A DNA stretch of 64,000 bases from Nocardioides marmorisolisilvae (GTDB taxonomy: Bacteria > Actinomycetota > Actinomycetes > Propionibacteriales > Nocardioidaceae), in contig NZ_CP134227.1 of NCBI RefSeq assembly GCF_031656915.1, positions 1,116,001-1,180,000 of the forward strand. The letters are read 5' to 3'. The notes under the pieces were generated by a model. The model saw only the letters and a list, made by a program, of their open reading frames with translations. It made no database searches and was not told the DNA's origin. The translations under genes and the position numbers were made by a program. Shown one piece after another: positions 19,210-28,295 of this stretch (within the stretch, counting starts at the first letter, position 1; each line of letters begins with the position of its first letter).

Positions 19210-19777
19210 CATCATTGAAGCCGCCGCTCGCGTGTTCCAGACCAAGGGCTACCGAAGCTCGACCATCGACGACATCTGCCTCGAGGCCGGGATCTCCCGT
19301 CCGACGATCTACAAGTACATCGAGAGCAAGTTGTGGCTCCTGGACCAGATGGTGGCGCACGTCACGGAGGAGCTCAGCGAGAAGTTGCAGGCCCTGCTCA
19401 CCAGCAACCTCTCGCCCCGCGAGAAGATTCGGGCGGTCGTCAAGCTCCACATCGAGTCAGCGTCCAGCAAACGCGTCTTCTACGCCACTGTCTGGGGTGA
19501 GCAACCGGAGTTGTCGGAGCTGGCGCTCCAGTCCTTCCGATCCTGGTCCCACACCGTTACCCGCGATTTCGCCGAGCTCCTGGATGATTACCGCAAGAGC
19601 GAGAGACTCGAGCCGAAAGCGGATGGCACGGTCCTGGCAAACCTAACCCTGACCATGCTCACCAGCCTTTTCCGGTGGTACGACCCACTGGGATCGACCA
19701 CGCCCGAGGACCTGGCCCACCAAGTGCTGGTGATGCTGTCGGGTCCCCTTCCGGCAATCGACCAAGACGGTGCCTGA
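19178..19777 (+). CDS. TetR-family repressor
   Basis: 199 residues, starting at a GTG with GGAGGG upstream. The HTH is A-A-A-R-V-F-Q-T-K-G-Y, then E-A-G-I-S-R-P-T-I-Y-K-Y-I. The C-terminal domain resembles the acyl-CoA-responsive FadR/KstR-like group only in a general way. It overlaps the MaoC gene and is divergent from the synthetase operon, so it probably controls both through the 18582-18595 region. The 3' end abuts an IS3 relic. Confidence 0.87.
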   Translation: MARQRATTTADIIEAAARVFQTKGYRSSTIDDICLEAGISRPTIYKYIESKLWLLDQMVAHVTEELSEKLQALLTSNLSPREKIRAVVKLHIESASSKRVFYATVWGEQPELSELALQSFRSWSHTVTRDFAELLDDYRKSERLEPKADGTVLANLTLTMLTSLFRWYDPLGSTTPEDLAHQVLVMLSGPLPAIDQDGA

Positions 19778-19779
19778 GC

Positions 19780-20410
19780 CAGCTGTGCCCGGACGGGTAG
19801 AGCTTGCCCAGATCGGAGGGGATCTCCGTGCCGTCGCCGTACCTCTTGTGGTTGAGCCGATCGGTGCCGAAGTCCCGACCGCTCCAGGTTCGGTGCCCGC
19901 CACCGATTCCGACGCTGACGAGTGGTCCGCCGACACTCGGCGGCCAGCCCGAGCTCGGGCATCATCGCCGCGACGGTGTTCTCTCCTGCGCCGAACGGTC
20001 GCCGTCGCGCCACTCGTAGAACCTTCCCTGCGAACGCCCAGAAACGCCCGACGCGTAGTCGCCGACGGCAGCACGCCGTGGTTCGCCCTCTGGGCGGCGA
20101 TAGATCCGGCCACGGATACCAGCACATCGCCTCGTGCACCCAGTGGGCCACCAAGCTCTTGGGCACATCACGCTGGCCGAAGATCGATGATCTCCCTGCG
20201 CAGGCGCTGCATCTCCGCGCGCTCGGACTCGCTCAACGGCGCGTTCTCGCGTGACCTCCCCGGCTGGGCCTTGGCCACCCAGGTCCCCAACGTCCCTCGA
20301 TGATCCCCAACTCCCGGGCCACCTGCGCGATCGGTTTCCTGGTTCCGAGCACCAGCCGGACCGCGCCCTGCTCGAAGTTCGTCGAACTTCGCTACCTGGC
20401 CATGGCTCAT
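19780..20410 (-). pseudogene. IS3-family transposase relic (orfA + orfB fragments)
   Basis: The OrfA part reads A-V-R-L-V-L-G-T-R-K-P-I-A-Q-V-A-R-E-L-G-I in one frame and continues as G-T-L-G-T-W-V-A-K and P-L-S-E-S-E-R-A-E-M in another. A piece of the OrfB integrase (G-R-D-F-G-T-D-R-L-N-H-K, then T-E-I-P-S-D-L-G-K-L-Y) is readable at about 19790-19880 in a third frame. Several frameshifts and a truncation next to the TetR stop show it is dead. It separates two catabolic blocks. Confidence 0.75.
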
Positions 20411-20431
20411 CGTTTGTGGCGATGCTCCACG

Positions 20432-21523
20432 CTACGAGGGGAAGCCCATGGAAACTGGTCGGCGAGGGCTGACGGTGTAGACGACCCCGCCGGAGGTTGG
20501 GGTGGCGGTGGCCCGGCCGCGGGCGACGAGGAGGTCGAGGTGGGCCTTAGTCTCCATGGCGGCCATGCCTTGGTTGAAGATGTCGAGCTGGTCCCACGGG
20601 TGCTCGTGGCGGGTCCAGCCGAGGTGGGTCGCGACGCCCTTCGCGGTCGACGGACCACGGGCGAGGGCAGCGAGGCTGAGCTCGAGCCGCTGCTCGTGAT
20701 GTATGAGCAGCTCGTCTACCCGTGCGTGGGTCGACGGCGCGATCGGCCCGTGGGCAGGCAGGAGCTGGAGGTCGGGCAAGGCGCGTACCTTGGCCAGCGA
20801 GGTGAGGAAGTCACTGAGCGGCGCATCAGCGGGCGGCACGGTGAGACCGATCGACGGTGTGATCGTCGGCAGCACGTGGTCGCCGGCGAAGAGCAGCCCC
20901 GCCGCCTGTTCGGCGAACACGTAGTGGCCGGGAGTGTGGCCGGGCGTGTGTACGGCGTCCAGCACCCGCGTGCCCAGGTCGACCGTGAGGTCGCCCTCGA
21001 GCCAGTTGCCCGGGAGCGCCCAGATCGACAAGTCCGGCATCTCGCCTGGGCCGGCCTCAACCCAGGCCTCGGCGACGTCACGCGCTCCGGCGGTGACCAG
21101 GACGTCGTGGAACGGGTTGCGCTTGGTGTCGGGAGTGAGCAGCAGCTCCAGCGCGGGCCGCTCCGGCTCGCCGAGTATGACCTCGGCGCCATACTCCCGG
21201 CCGAGAACCGAGGCCATCGTGAAGTGGTCGCGGTGAATGTGGGTGACGAGGAACCGATCGATGTCGCCGAAGCCGTAGCCAAGCGAGCGCAGGCAGCGGT
21301 CCAGCAGTTCGCGGGCCTCGGGAATCGCCCAGCCGCCGTCGACGAGGACGGGGCCGGAATCGGTGTCGATGACGTAGACGTTGACCGCCCGCAGGCCGTC
21401 CATCGGCAGCGGCAGCGGGATTCGGTGGATGCCCTCAGCGACCTGCCACGCGCCCTCCGCGGTCCAGTGCGTGCCGGAGTCGGCCGAGATCGCCCGGTGG
21501 GTCGGTGTCGTTGGCGTCGTCAT
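20432..21523 (-). CDS. Metallo-beta-lactamase-fold hydrolase
   Basis: A 363-residue MBL-fold protein. Metal ligands are visible in T-H-I-H-R-D-H, T-P-G-H-T-P-G-H, F-A-G-D-H-V and P-A-H-G-P. It resembles LACTB2/glyoxalase II-like hydrolases, which often hydrolyse thioesters in catabolic operons. The ATG at 21523 was chosen over an upstream one because the upstream codons belong to the decayed MaoC gene. It is the last gene of the 30721-20432 run. The substrate is unknown; a CoA-thioesterase role is inferred. Confidence 0.87.
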   Translation of the reverse strand: MTTPTTPTHRAISADSGTHWTAEGAWQVAEGIHRIPLPLPMDGLRAVNVYVIDTDSGPVLVDGGWAIPEARELLDRCLRSLGYGFGDIDRFLVTHIHRDHFTMASVLGREYGAEVILGEPERPALELLLTPDTKRNPFHDVLVTAGARDVAEAWVEAGPGEMPDLSIWALPGNWLEGDLTVDLGTRVLDAVHTPGHTPGHYVFAEQAAGLLFAGDHVLPTITPSIGLTVPPADAPLSDFLTSLAKVRALPDLQLLPAHGPIAPSTHARVDELLIHHEQRLELSLAALARGPSTAKGVATHLGWTRHEHPWDQLDIFNQGMAAMETKAHLDLLVARGRATATPTSGGVVYTVSPRRPVSMGFPS

Positions 21524-21534
21524 GTCATGGACCC

Positions 21535-21882
21535 CGTCCGAACCGTCACGACGGGCTGGACGACGATCGAGCACGTCACCGCGTCACCACGTCACCGGCG
21601 CGCTGCGGCGAAGGAAGCGTATGTCGTGGATGTCCTCGCCCGCGACGAGGCCGTGCCGCTGATACACGCCGGTCGCTGCGAACCCTTTGGATGATCCGGG
21701 CCGTGTGCAGACCGCTGGCGATCCAGTGCGCGGACGTCGGTGTGCGCGGCGAGATCGCGATCGACGTGGACGTACTGCGGGGCCCGGGCCGAGGCGAACT
21801 CGACGACCTCGTTCTCCGTGACCTGATAGGGGCCGCAGTCGATGTCTTGCCCGACGGGCATGTCCTCAGCGGGCAGGAGCAC
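21535..21882 (-). pseudogene. MaoC-like dehydratase, broken by two frameshifts
   Basis: Starting at the GTG at 21882, the frame reads D-M-P-V-G-Q-D-I-D-C-G-P-Y-Q-V-T and H-V-D-R-D-L-A-A-H. The next MaoC block, W-I-A-S-G-L-H-T-A, is in a second frame near 21690-21725. A-T-G-V-Y-Q-R-H and D-I-H-D-I-R-F-L-R-R follow in a third near 21605-21680. Order and spacing fit one MaoC domain, so two indels have occurred. It lies 28 bases after the acyl-CoA dehydrogenase in the operon. Errors in the assembly are the alternative explanation. Confidence 0.78.
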
Positions 21883-21910
21883 GGGTGCGTTGTCTCAACG
21901 TCGGAGCACG

Positions 21911-23065
21911 TCATAGGGCTCTGGCCACCAGTTCCTTCATGATCTCGTTCGTTCCCCCGTAGATCTTCTGTACGCGGGCGGCGGCGAACATCCGGGCGAT
22001 CGGGTATTCCATCATGTAGCCGTAGCCGCCGAAGACCTGCAGGCAGCGATCGACCACCTTGTTCTGTATGTCGGTGCACCAGAACTTCGCGAGGGAGGCA
22101 CCGGCCGCGTCCAGTTCGCCGGCGACGTGCCGGGTGATGCAGCTGTCGACGAGGGTGCGCGCGGCGAGGGCGTCAGCAGCGCACTCGGCAAGGACGAATC
22201 GGGTGTTCTGGAACGACAGGAGCGTCTCCCCGAAGGCCTCTCGCTCTTTCGCGTAGGCGATCGCGTGCCTTACAGCCGTCTCAGCCGCGGCTGCCGCCGT
22301 GACGGCGATGATGAGCCGTTCCTGGGGCAGCTGCTCCATGAGCTGCTGGAAGGCGCGGCCCTCGACGCCCCCGAGGAGATTGACGGCAGGGACGCGCATG
22401 TCCACGAACGCCAGCTCTCGGGTGTCCTGGCCGTGCATGCCGATCTTCTCGAGCACCCGGCCGCGCTCGAAGCCCGGCAGGTCCTGCGTCTCGGCGACGA
22501 CGAGGGACAGGCCTCGGCCGCCGGGCTCGTCGCTGGTGCGGGCCACGATGATGAGCACGTCGCAGTGGGTTCCGTTGGAGATGAATGTCTTGGAGCCGCT
22601 GATGATGTAGTGGTCGCCGTCGCGTACGGCGCGGGTGCGGACCCGTTGCAGGTCCGAGCCAGTGGTCGGTTCGGTCATTGCGATCGCAGCGACGAGTTCA
22701 CCGGAGGCCATGCCGGGTAGCCAGCGCAGCTTCTGCTCCTGCGTGCCGAAGGCGTTGATGTAGTGCGCGACGATGGTGCTGTGCACGCTGTTGGCCCAGG
22801 CGTCGTCGGCGACGTGGGCCTGCTCGGCCGCGATGACCGCTTCGTGTGCGAAAGTGGCGCCGCCGCCGCCGTACTCCTCGGGGATGCTGATACACAGCAG
22901 ACCGGCGCGTCCGGCCGCGCGCCAGAAGTCGCGGTCGACCATGTGCTGCTCGGCCCACCGGGCTTGGTTCGGCACGACCTCCTTGTCGAGGAAGGTGCGG
23001 GCGAGCTGCTGCAGGTCGTTTAGGTCCTCAGTCAGCCAGGGGGACCGGTAGTCGTCCAGGATCAT
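21911..23065 (-). CDS. Acyl-CoA dehydrogenase
   Basis: A 384-residue acyl-CoA dehydrogenase with E-E-Y-G-G-G-G, I-A-M-T-E-P-T-T-G-S-D and Q-V-F-G-G-Y-G-Y-M. The C-terminal motif is Y-G-G-T-N-E-I-M, with Gly in the classical Glu position; the base is probably the Glu in Q-E-R-L-I, as in isovaleryl/long-chain types (inference). The start at 23065 gives the conserved opening D-D-Y-R-S-P-W. It is closely similar to the gene at 37135-38280, suggesting paralogues for related chain types. Confidence 0.9.
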   Translation of the reverse strand: MILDDYRSPWLTEDLNDLQQLARTFLDKEVVPNQARWAEQHMVDRDFWRAAGRAGLLCISIPEEYGGGGATFAHEAVIAAEQAHVADDAWANSVHSTIVAHYINAFGTQEQKLRWLPGMASGELVAAIAMTEPTTGSDLQRVRTRAVRDGDHYIISGSKTFISNGTHCDVLIIVARTSDEPGGRGLSLVVAETQDLPGFERGRVLEKIGMHGQDTRELAFVDMRVPAVNLLGGVEGRAFQQLMEQLPQERLIIAVTAAAAAETAVRHAIAYAKEREAFGETLLSFQNTRFVLAECAADALAARTLVDSCITRHVAGELDAAGASLAKFWCTDIQNKVVDRCLQVFGGYGYMMEYPIARMFAAARVQKIYGGTNEIMKELVARAL

Positions 23066-23075
23066 CGGGTCGTCC

Positions 23076-23852
23076 TTATCTGCCGGTGAAGGCGGGCGTG
23101 CGTCGGTCGGTGAAAGCGCCGATCCCTTCCGCAGCGTCGGACGTGCCGAGCGCGAGGAGGAAGTTGCGCCGCTCGTGGGCGAGTCCTTGTTGAAGCGGCA
23201 GGTCGTGGCCCCGCCGGGCCGAGTCAGCGGCATACGCCACGGCTCGGGGAGCGTTGGCGCCGATCTGGGCGGCGAGCTCGAGGGCGCGGTCGAGTACCTG
23301 GCCGTCGTCGACGAGGTCGGCGACGAGGCCCGCCGTGTAGGCCCATTCGGCGTCGACTGGCGCGCCAGTGAGGAGCATCCGCATGGCCTTGGCCTTGCCG
23401 ATGGCGTGGACCAGGCGCTGGGTTCCGCCGGCGCCGGGGATCACCCCAAGCTTGACCTCGGGGACGGCGAAGCGGGCCGAGCGCCCTGCGACGGCGGTGT
23501 CGCAGGCGAGGACGAGCTCGCAGCCGCCGCCGAAGGCGAGGCCGCGGACCGCGGCGATCGTCGGGACGGGCAGGGAGGCCACGGTCTCGAAGAGCCGGTC
23601 GAACGGAAACGCGTCGAGCGGGGAGGCGTTGACCATGCCGGGGATCTCGCCGATGTCCGCGCCAGCGCAGAATGCCTTGCCCGATCCGGACACGACAACC
23701 GCGCGGACGGCGTTGTCGGCGGCGGCCTCCTCGAGGCGGTCAGCGAGGTGGTCGACGAGTGTGCGGCTCAACGCGTTGAGAGCGGCGGGCCGGTCAAGGG
23801 TGAGAACCAGGGTCGTACCGTGGGCTTCGGCAGACACGAGCTGCTCAGGCAT
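23076..23852 (-). CDS. Enoyl-CoA hydratase
   Basis: A 258-residue crotonase with F-C-A-G-A-D-I and both catalytic Glu regions intact: G-G-G-C-E-L-V-L-A-C-D and F-A-V-P-E-V-K-L-G-V-I-P-G-A-G-G-T-Q-R. It is therefore the best candidate in the window for a classical (S)-specific hydratase. The ATG at 23852 overlaps the synthetase stop by eight bases. The acyl-CoA dehydrogenase follows after 10 bases. Confidence 0.9.
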   Translation of the reverse strand: MPEQLVSAEAHGTTLVLTLDRPAALNALSRTLVDHLADRLEEAAADNAVRAVVVSGSGKAFCAGADIGEIPGMVNASPLDAFPFDRLFETVASLPVPTIAAVRGLAFGGGCELVLACDTAVAGRSARFAVPEVKLGVIPGAGGTQRLVHAIGKAKAMRMLLTGAPVDAEWAYTAGLVADLVDDGQVLDRALELAAQIGANAPRAVAYAADSARRGHDLPLQQGLAHERRNFLLALGTSDAAEGIGAFTDRRTPAFTGR

Positions 23853-25539
23853 CGGCCTGCTCACCCCCGTAGGCGGCGGCGTATGCCGCGCGGATCTGCT
23901 TCTTGTCGAACTTGCCGACGCTCGTACGGGGGATCTCGGCGACGATCTCGATGGCATCGGGCAGCTGCCACGCGGCGAATGCGCTCGACAGGTGGCTGCG
24001 GACCTGCTCGAGGGTGATCTCCTGCCCGGGCTTGGGGACGATGAGGACGAAGGGCCGCTCCTGCCACTTCGGGTGCGCCAGTCCCACGACCGCGGCTTCA
24101 GCGATAGCCGGGTGGCTGAGGAGCAGGTTCTCCATGTCGATCGAGGAGATCCATTCACCGCCGCTCTTGATGACGTCCTTGACCCGGTCGGTCACCTTCA
24201 GGTACCCATCCGCGTCGATCGTCCCGACGTCGCCGCTTCGCCAGTAGCCGTCGTGGAACCGGCCGGCTCGGTCGTCCTCTGGCATGTTGTGGTAGGTCCT
24301 GGTGACCCACGGGCCTCGCATGCAGATCTCCCCCTGCGTGACGCCATCCCATGCGACGTCGTTGCCGACGCCGTCGATGAGCCGGACGTCGACGCCCGTG
24401 ACGGGCAGACCCTGTTTGCGCTTGAGCTCGAACAGCTCGTCCTCGCTCAGGCGTTCGCGCACGCTCGGCTTGTAGCGGTTCATCGTCACGAGCGGGGTGG
24501 TCTCGGTCGCGCCGTAGGCGTGGACGATCTCGGCGCCGGTCAGGTCTCGGAAGCCGCGCATCATCGTCAGCGGCGGCTCGGTGGCTCCAGACATCATCCG
24601 CAGCCGGGACAGGTCCGGCTTCTCGTCGAGGCTCTCGATGTAATGCAACATCGGCAGGAAGATTGCAGGTGCGCCGTTGGTGACGGTGACGCCTTCGGCG
24701 ATGATCGCGTCGGTCAGCGGTTTGGTGTCCTCGGCCATATAGCGGCCGGGTAGGACGATCTTGTTGGCCATCAGCGTCGCTGCCTGGGAAAGGCCCCACG
24801 CCTGGCCGTGGAACATCGGAGTGATGAGCATGGTGCAGTCGTCGAGGACCATCCCGATGTTCGTGGCGATGCCGTACGAGTGCAGGTAGATCGCCCGATG
24901 GGAGTAGTAGACGCCCTTGGGTCGGCCGGTCGTGCCGGTCGTGTAGCACGCGCTGTACGCGGAGCGCTCGTCGATCTCCGGCCAGACCAGGTCCGGGCTG
25001 GCCGCGGCGACGAGGTCCTCGTAGTGGTGCAGGTTGGGCAGGCTGGTCTCGACCTGTGAGAGCGGCTTATCGGTCATCACGACCCATGCACGCACTCCGG
25101 GTAGCAGGTGGGCAACGGCCTCGGCGACCGGCAGGAGCGTCTCGTCGACGCAGATGACCGACGTGCCGCTGTCGTCGATCACGAAGGACAGGTCCTCTGG
25201 CCCGAGGCGGAGGTTGAGCTGGACCAACACGGCGGCAAGGCCCGGGATGGCCCAGTAGAGCTCGTAGTGGCGGCGGCTGTTCCAGTCGAGGACGCCGACA
25301 CGGTCCCCGGGCTCGACGCCAAGAGCGCGCAGCGCGTTTGCGCCCCGGATCACGCGCTCGTATGCCGCCGCGTAGGTGTAGCGGTCCCAGCCCCCTTCCG
25401 GGGTGCGATAGACGATCTCGCGCTCGGGATGCGTGCGTGCCGCGTGCAGGATGAGCGTGGTCGTGTTCAGCTGGACGTCGTCCCCCATAGTCGACGGGTA
25501 GCCGGTGACGAGGGGTCGGGTGGGTAAGGGGAAAGTCAT
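23845..25539 (-). CDS. Long/medium-chain acyl-CoA synthetase (AMP-forming)
   Basis: A 564-residue ANL enzyme with Y-T-T-G-T-T-G-R-P-K-G, Y-G-A-T-E-T-T-P-L, Y-W-R-S-G-D-V-G, K-S-G-G-E-W-I-S-S and the Lys motif T-S-V-G-K-F-D-K-K. The K-S-G-G-E-W-I-S-S signature and overall layout match the alkane-cluster synthetase at 43070-44698, so both belong to the AlkK/FadD-like fatty-acid group. It activates the free acid before the hydratase and dehydrogenase encoded next to it. Confidence 0.9.
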   Translation of the reverse strand: MTFPLPTRPLVTGYPSTMGDDVQLNTTTLILHAARTHPEREIVYRTPEGGWDRYTYAAAYERVIRGANALRALGVEPGDRVGVLDWNSRRHYELYWAIPGLAAVLVQLNLRLGPEDLSFVIDDSGTSVICVDETLLPVAEAVAHLLPGVRAWVVMTDKPLSQVETSLPNLHHYEDLVAAASPDLVWPEIDERSAYSACYTTGTTGRPKGVYYSHRAIYLHSYGIATNIGMVLDDCTMLITPMFHGQAWGLSQAATLMANKIVLPGRYMAEDTKPLTDAIIAEGVTVTNGAPAIFLPMLHYIESLDEKPDLSRLRMMSGATEPPLTMMRGFRDLTGAEIVHAYGATETTPLVTMNRYKPSVRERLSEDELFELKRKQGLPVTGVDVRLIDGVGNDVAWDGVTQGEICMRGPWVTRTYHNMPEDDRAGRFHDGYWRSGDVGTIDADGYLKVTDRVKDVIKSGGEWISSIDMENLLLSHPAIAEAAVVGLAHPKWQERPFVLIVPKPGQEITLEQVRSHLSSAFAAWQLPDAIEIVAEIPRTSVGKFDKKQIRAAYAAAYGGEQADA

Positions 25540-25552
25540 GACGGTCTCCTGT

Positions 25553-26296
25553 TCAGCGGGCGGCCATGCGCAGGGCTCCGTCGAGACGGATCACCTCGCC
25601 GTTGACCATCTGGTTTTCGATGATGTGGATTGCGAGGGCGGCGTACTCGGACGGGTCGCCGAGCCGCGCCGGGAAGGGCACCTGCTGGCCCAGCGACTCC
25701 CTGGCGGCTTCAGGCAGCACGCCCATCATGGGGGTGAGGAACAGCCCCGGCGCGATGGTTGCCACCCGGATCCCGTACCGCGCAAGCTCGCGGGCGATCG
25801 GGAGCGTCATGGCGACAACTCCGCCCTTGGAGGCCGAGTAGGCGGCTTGGCCGATCTGGCCGTCGAAGGCGGCGACCGAGGCGGTGTTGATGATCACACC
25901 ACGCTCGCCGCTCGGGCCAGGCTCGGCGGCGCTCATCGCGGCGGCGGCGAGCCTGATCACGTTGAACGTACCGGCGAGGTTCACCTCGAGAACCTTCATA
26001 AAGTCCTCGAGTTGGTGAGGCCCGGACCTGCCGAGCACCTTTTGGGCGACGCCGATTCCGGCGCAGTTGACCACCCCGCAGAGCGGTCCCGGCTGGTGGC
26101 TGGCGACTTCGACCGCGTGGGCCACCGCGCCGGCGTCGGTGACGTCGGTCTCGACGAAGACGGCGCCGGCGGGCGCTGTCCCGGCGCGGTCGGCGACGAC
26201 GACGTGCGCGCCTCGCTCGAGTAGGGCGGCGGTGGTCGCGCCTCCGAGCCCGGATGCGCCTCCGGTGACGAGGAAGGTGTGGTTGCTGATCTCCAT
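25553..26296 (-). CDS. SDR-family 3-hydroxyacyl-CoA dehydrogenase (HSD10-like)
   Basis: A 247-residue SDR with [22 protein letters not shown] and the catalytic Y-S-A-S-K. The [12 protein letters not shown] and [13 protein letters not shown] segments are typical of type-2 3-hydroxyacyl-CoA dehydrogenases. It lies between the thiolase and a synthetase in the same operon and would supply the third beta-oxidation step. Confidence 0.88.
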   Translation of the reverse strand: MEISNHTFLVTGGASGLGGATTAALLERGAHVVVADRAGTAPAGAVFVETDVTDAGAVAHAVEVASHQPGPLCGVVNCAGIGVAQKVLGRSGPHQLEDFMKVLEVNLAGTFNVIRLAAAAMSAAEPGPSGERGVIINTASVAAFDGQIGQAAYSASKGGVVAMTLPIARELARYGIRVATIAPGLFLTPMMGVLPEAARESLGQQVPFPARLGDPSEYAALAIHIIENQMVNGEVIRLDGALRMAAR

Positions 26297-26307
26297 GTCG
26301 TTGCTCC

Positions 26308-27483
26308 TCAGGCGATGCGCTCGATGATCGTGGCGTTGGCCATGCCACCGCCCTCGCAGATGGTGAGCAGGCCGTAGCGGGCCTCGCGGCGCTCGAGCTC
26401 GTTGACGAGCTGGGTCAGCAGGCGCGCGCCGGTCGAGCCGAGCGGGTGGCCGATGGCGATGGATCCGCCGTTGACGTTGAGCTGGTCCTCCGGGTAGCCG
26501 AACTCCTCGCACCACAGCAGCGGGACCGGCGAGAAGGCCTCGTTGACCTCGACGAGGTCGATGTCGCCGACGGTCAGGCCGGCCTGGTCCAGGGCCTTCT
26601 GACTGGCTGGGATGATGGCCGTGAACTGAAGCACCGGGTCGTCCGCGGCGACGGCCATGGAGACGACCCTAGCCCGCGGTCGCAGGCCGGCCGCCTCAGC
26701 GGCGGCGCGTTCGGCGACCAGGAGGGCGGCCGCTCCGTCGCTCATCTGCGAGGCGTTGCCGGCGGTGATGACGCCGTCCGGGGAGAACACCGGCTGCAGG
26801 GCGGCGACCCGCGCGGGGTCGATGTCGAGCCGGATCCCCTCGTCCAAGGTCATCGGCGCGGTTGAGCCGTCTTTGGCCGCGCCGTCGAGAGGCACGAGCG
26901 CGGAGGCGAAGTGCCCGGCGTCGGTCGCCGCGGCGGCGCGACGGTGGCTCCGGACGCTGAAGGCGTCGAGCTGCTCACGGGTGAAACCCCACTTCGTGGC
27001 GACGAGCTCGACCGACGGCCCTTGGGCGGGCAAGTTACCGTCAAAGCGCGCCAGGGCCCGTTCGCCGTACCAGTCGCCCTGGCCGCCGCCGGGGACGAAG
27101 AGCGGACCGAGGTCGACCCGGCTCATGGACTCGACGCCTGCGCCGATGGCGAAGTCGTACTCGCCGGACTTGATCGCTTGGGCCGCGAAGTGGACCGCCT
27201 GCTGGCCGGACCCGCACTGCCGGTCGAGGGTCGTGCCGGGCACGGCGGTGGGCAGGCCCGCACCGAGCAAGGCGTTGCGGGCGACGTTGCCGCTCTGCTC
27301 GCCGCGCTGGAGGGCGCAGCCGACGATGACGTCGGAGAGTCGGTCTGGGTCGAGGCCGGTGCGCTCGGCGAGGTGGGCGAGGGTGTGCGCAAGCAGGTCG
27401 ACGGGATGCCAGTCGCGCAGCTGGCCGCCACGCTTGCCGACCGGTGTGCGGACGGCGTCGACAACGACTGCTTCACGGGTCAT
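26308..27483 (-). CDS. Acetyl-CoA acyltransferase (thiolase II, FadA-like)
   Basis: A 391-residue degradative thiolase. Nucleophile Cys90 is in D-R-Q-C-G-S-G-Q-Q; the C-terminal motifs are V-N-E-A-F, G-H-P-L-G and C-E-G-G-G-M. All catalytic residues are present and length is normal, so it should cleave 3-oxoacyl-CoA with CoA. The ATG overlaps the stop of what is the upstream crotonase gene by the ATGA pattern. Confidence 0.92.
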   Translation of the reverse strand: MTREAVVVDAVRTPVGKRGGQLRDWHPVDLLAHTLAHLAERTGLDPDRLSDVIVGCALQRGEQSGNVARNALLGAGLPTAVPGTTLDRQCGSGQQAVHFAAQAIKSGEYDFAIGAGVESMSRVDLGPLFVPGGGQGDWYGERALARFDGNLPAQGPSVELVATKWGFTREQLDAFSVRSHRRAAAATDAGHFASALVPLDGAAKDGSTAPMTLDEGIRLDIDPARVAALQPVFSPDGVITAGNASQMSDGAAALLVAERAAAEAAGLRPRARVVSMAVAADDPVLQFTAIIPASQKALDQAGLTVGDIDLVEVNEAFSPVPLLWCEEFGYPEDQLNVNGGSIAIGHPLGSTGARLLTQLVNELERREARYGLLTICEGGGMANATIIERIA

Positions 27484-28295
27484 GGTTTGACTCCTCGGTG
27501 GCGGGTGCGGAAGGCGTTCAGGGCTCGGTGGAACTCGGGCGTCAACACGTTGGCGACCTGGGCTTCGGCCTCAGCGGCCAGCGCTTCGGTGAGGGCAGAG
27601 CTCCACGTCGCGTCGAGGAGGTGCTTGGTGCCTGCCTGGGCAGACCGGGAGAAGCCGGCCAGGCGTCGGGCCAGGGCGGTCACCGCGTCATCGAGCTCGT
27701 CCGATGGCACGCAGCGTGCGATGAGTCCGACCTGAGCGGCGGTCGGCCCGTCGAGGTCGTCCCCGAGGAGGGCCAACTCTCGCGCCCGCCGCAGCCCGAC
27801 GAGCCGGGGCAGGACCCAGCTGCCACCGAGGTCGATGGACAGGCCGAGGCGGGCGAAGATCTGGGTGAACCGCGCCGTCTCGTCGGCGACGACGAAGTCG
27901 CAGGCAAGGGCCAGGTTGCAGCCGGCGCCGACCGCGTTGCCACGGACCTTGGCGATGACCGGCTGCGGCAAGTCGCGCAGGGCAGGAACGATCTTGTTGA
28001 ACTCGACCATGGCCTCGCCAAGTCGACCGGGGTCGAGGTCGAGCAAATCCGCGCCGGCGCAGAAGTTGCCCCCCGCGCCGGTGAGCACCACGACACGAAC
28101 GTCGGCGGCCAACGCGACGTCGGCCAACGCTGTGAGCAGATCCTGCACCGAGTGAGGGCTCAGCGCGTTGCGGCGCTCAGGCCTGGTCAGCTCGACCGTG
28201 GCGACGGGCCCGTCCACGGTGAGGCGCAGGGTCTTCGAGGTCGTCGGCGCTCTGGCGGCGGATCCACTGCCCAGGTCGCTTGAGGTGTCAGGCAT
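27480..28295 (-). CDS. Crotonase-family enoyl-CoA isomerase/hydratase (PaaG-like)
   Basis: A 271-residue crotonase with F-C-A-G-A-D-L. The first Glu position is Asn (G-A-G-C-N-L-A-L-A-C-D) and the second region reads L-S-I-D-L-G-G-S-W-V-L-P-R-L-V-G. That Asp pattern is seen in PaaG/ECI-type isomerases and related enzymes, so double-bond isomerisation is more likely than simple hydration. It overlaps the preceding synthetase stop by eight bases and the thiolase start by ATGA. Confidence 0.85.
   Translation of the reverse strand: MPDTSSDLGSGSAARAPTTSKTLRLTVDGPVATVELTRPERRNALSPHSVQDLLTALADVALAADVRVVVLTGAGGNFCAGADLLDLDPGRLGEAMVEFNKIVPALRDLPQPVIAKVRGNAVGAGCNLALACDFVVADETARFTQIFARLGLSIDLGGSWVLPRLVGLRRARELALLGDDLDGPTAAQVGLIARCVPSDELDDAVTALARRLAGFSRSAQAGTKHLLDATWSSALTEALAAEAEAQVANVLTPEFHRALNAFRTRHRGVKP

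Noticed and set aside
20300-21694. Long plus-strand open frame (464 codons) opposite the MBL hydrolase
   Set aside because: It is antisense to a gene with clear metal-binding motifs, has no recognisable domain, and arises from GC-rich third positions.
23368-24753. 461-codon plus-strand open frame opposite the hydratase and synthetase
   Set aside because: Spans two real genes on the other strand and has no motif.
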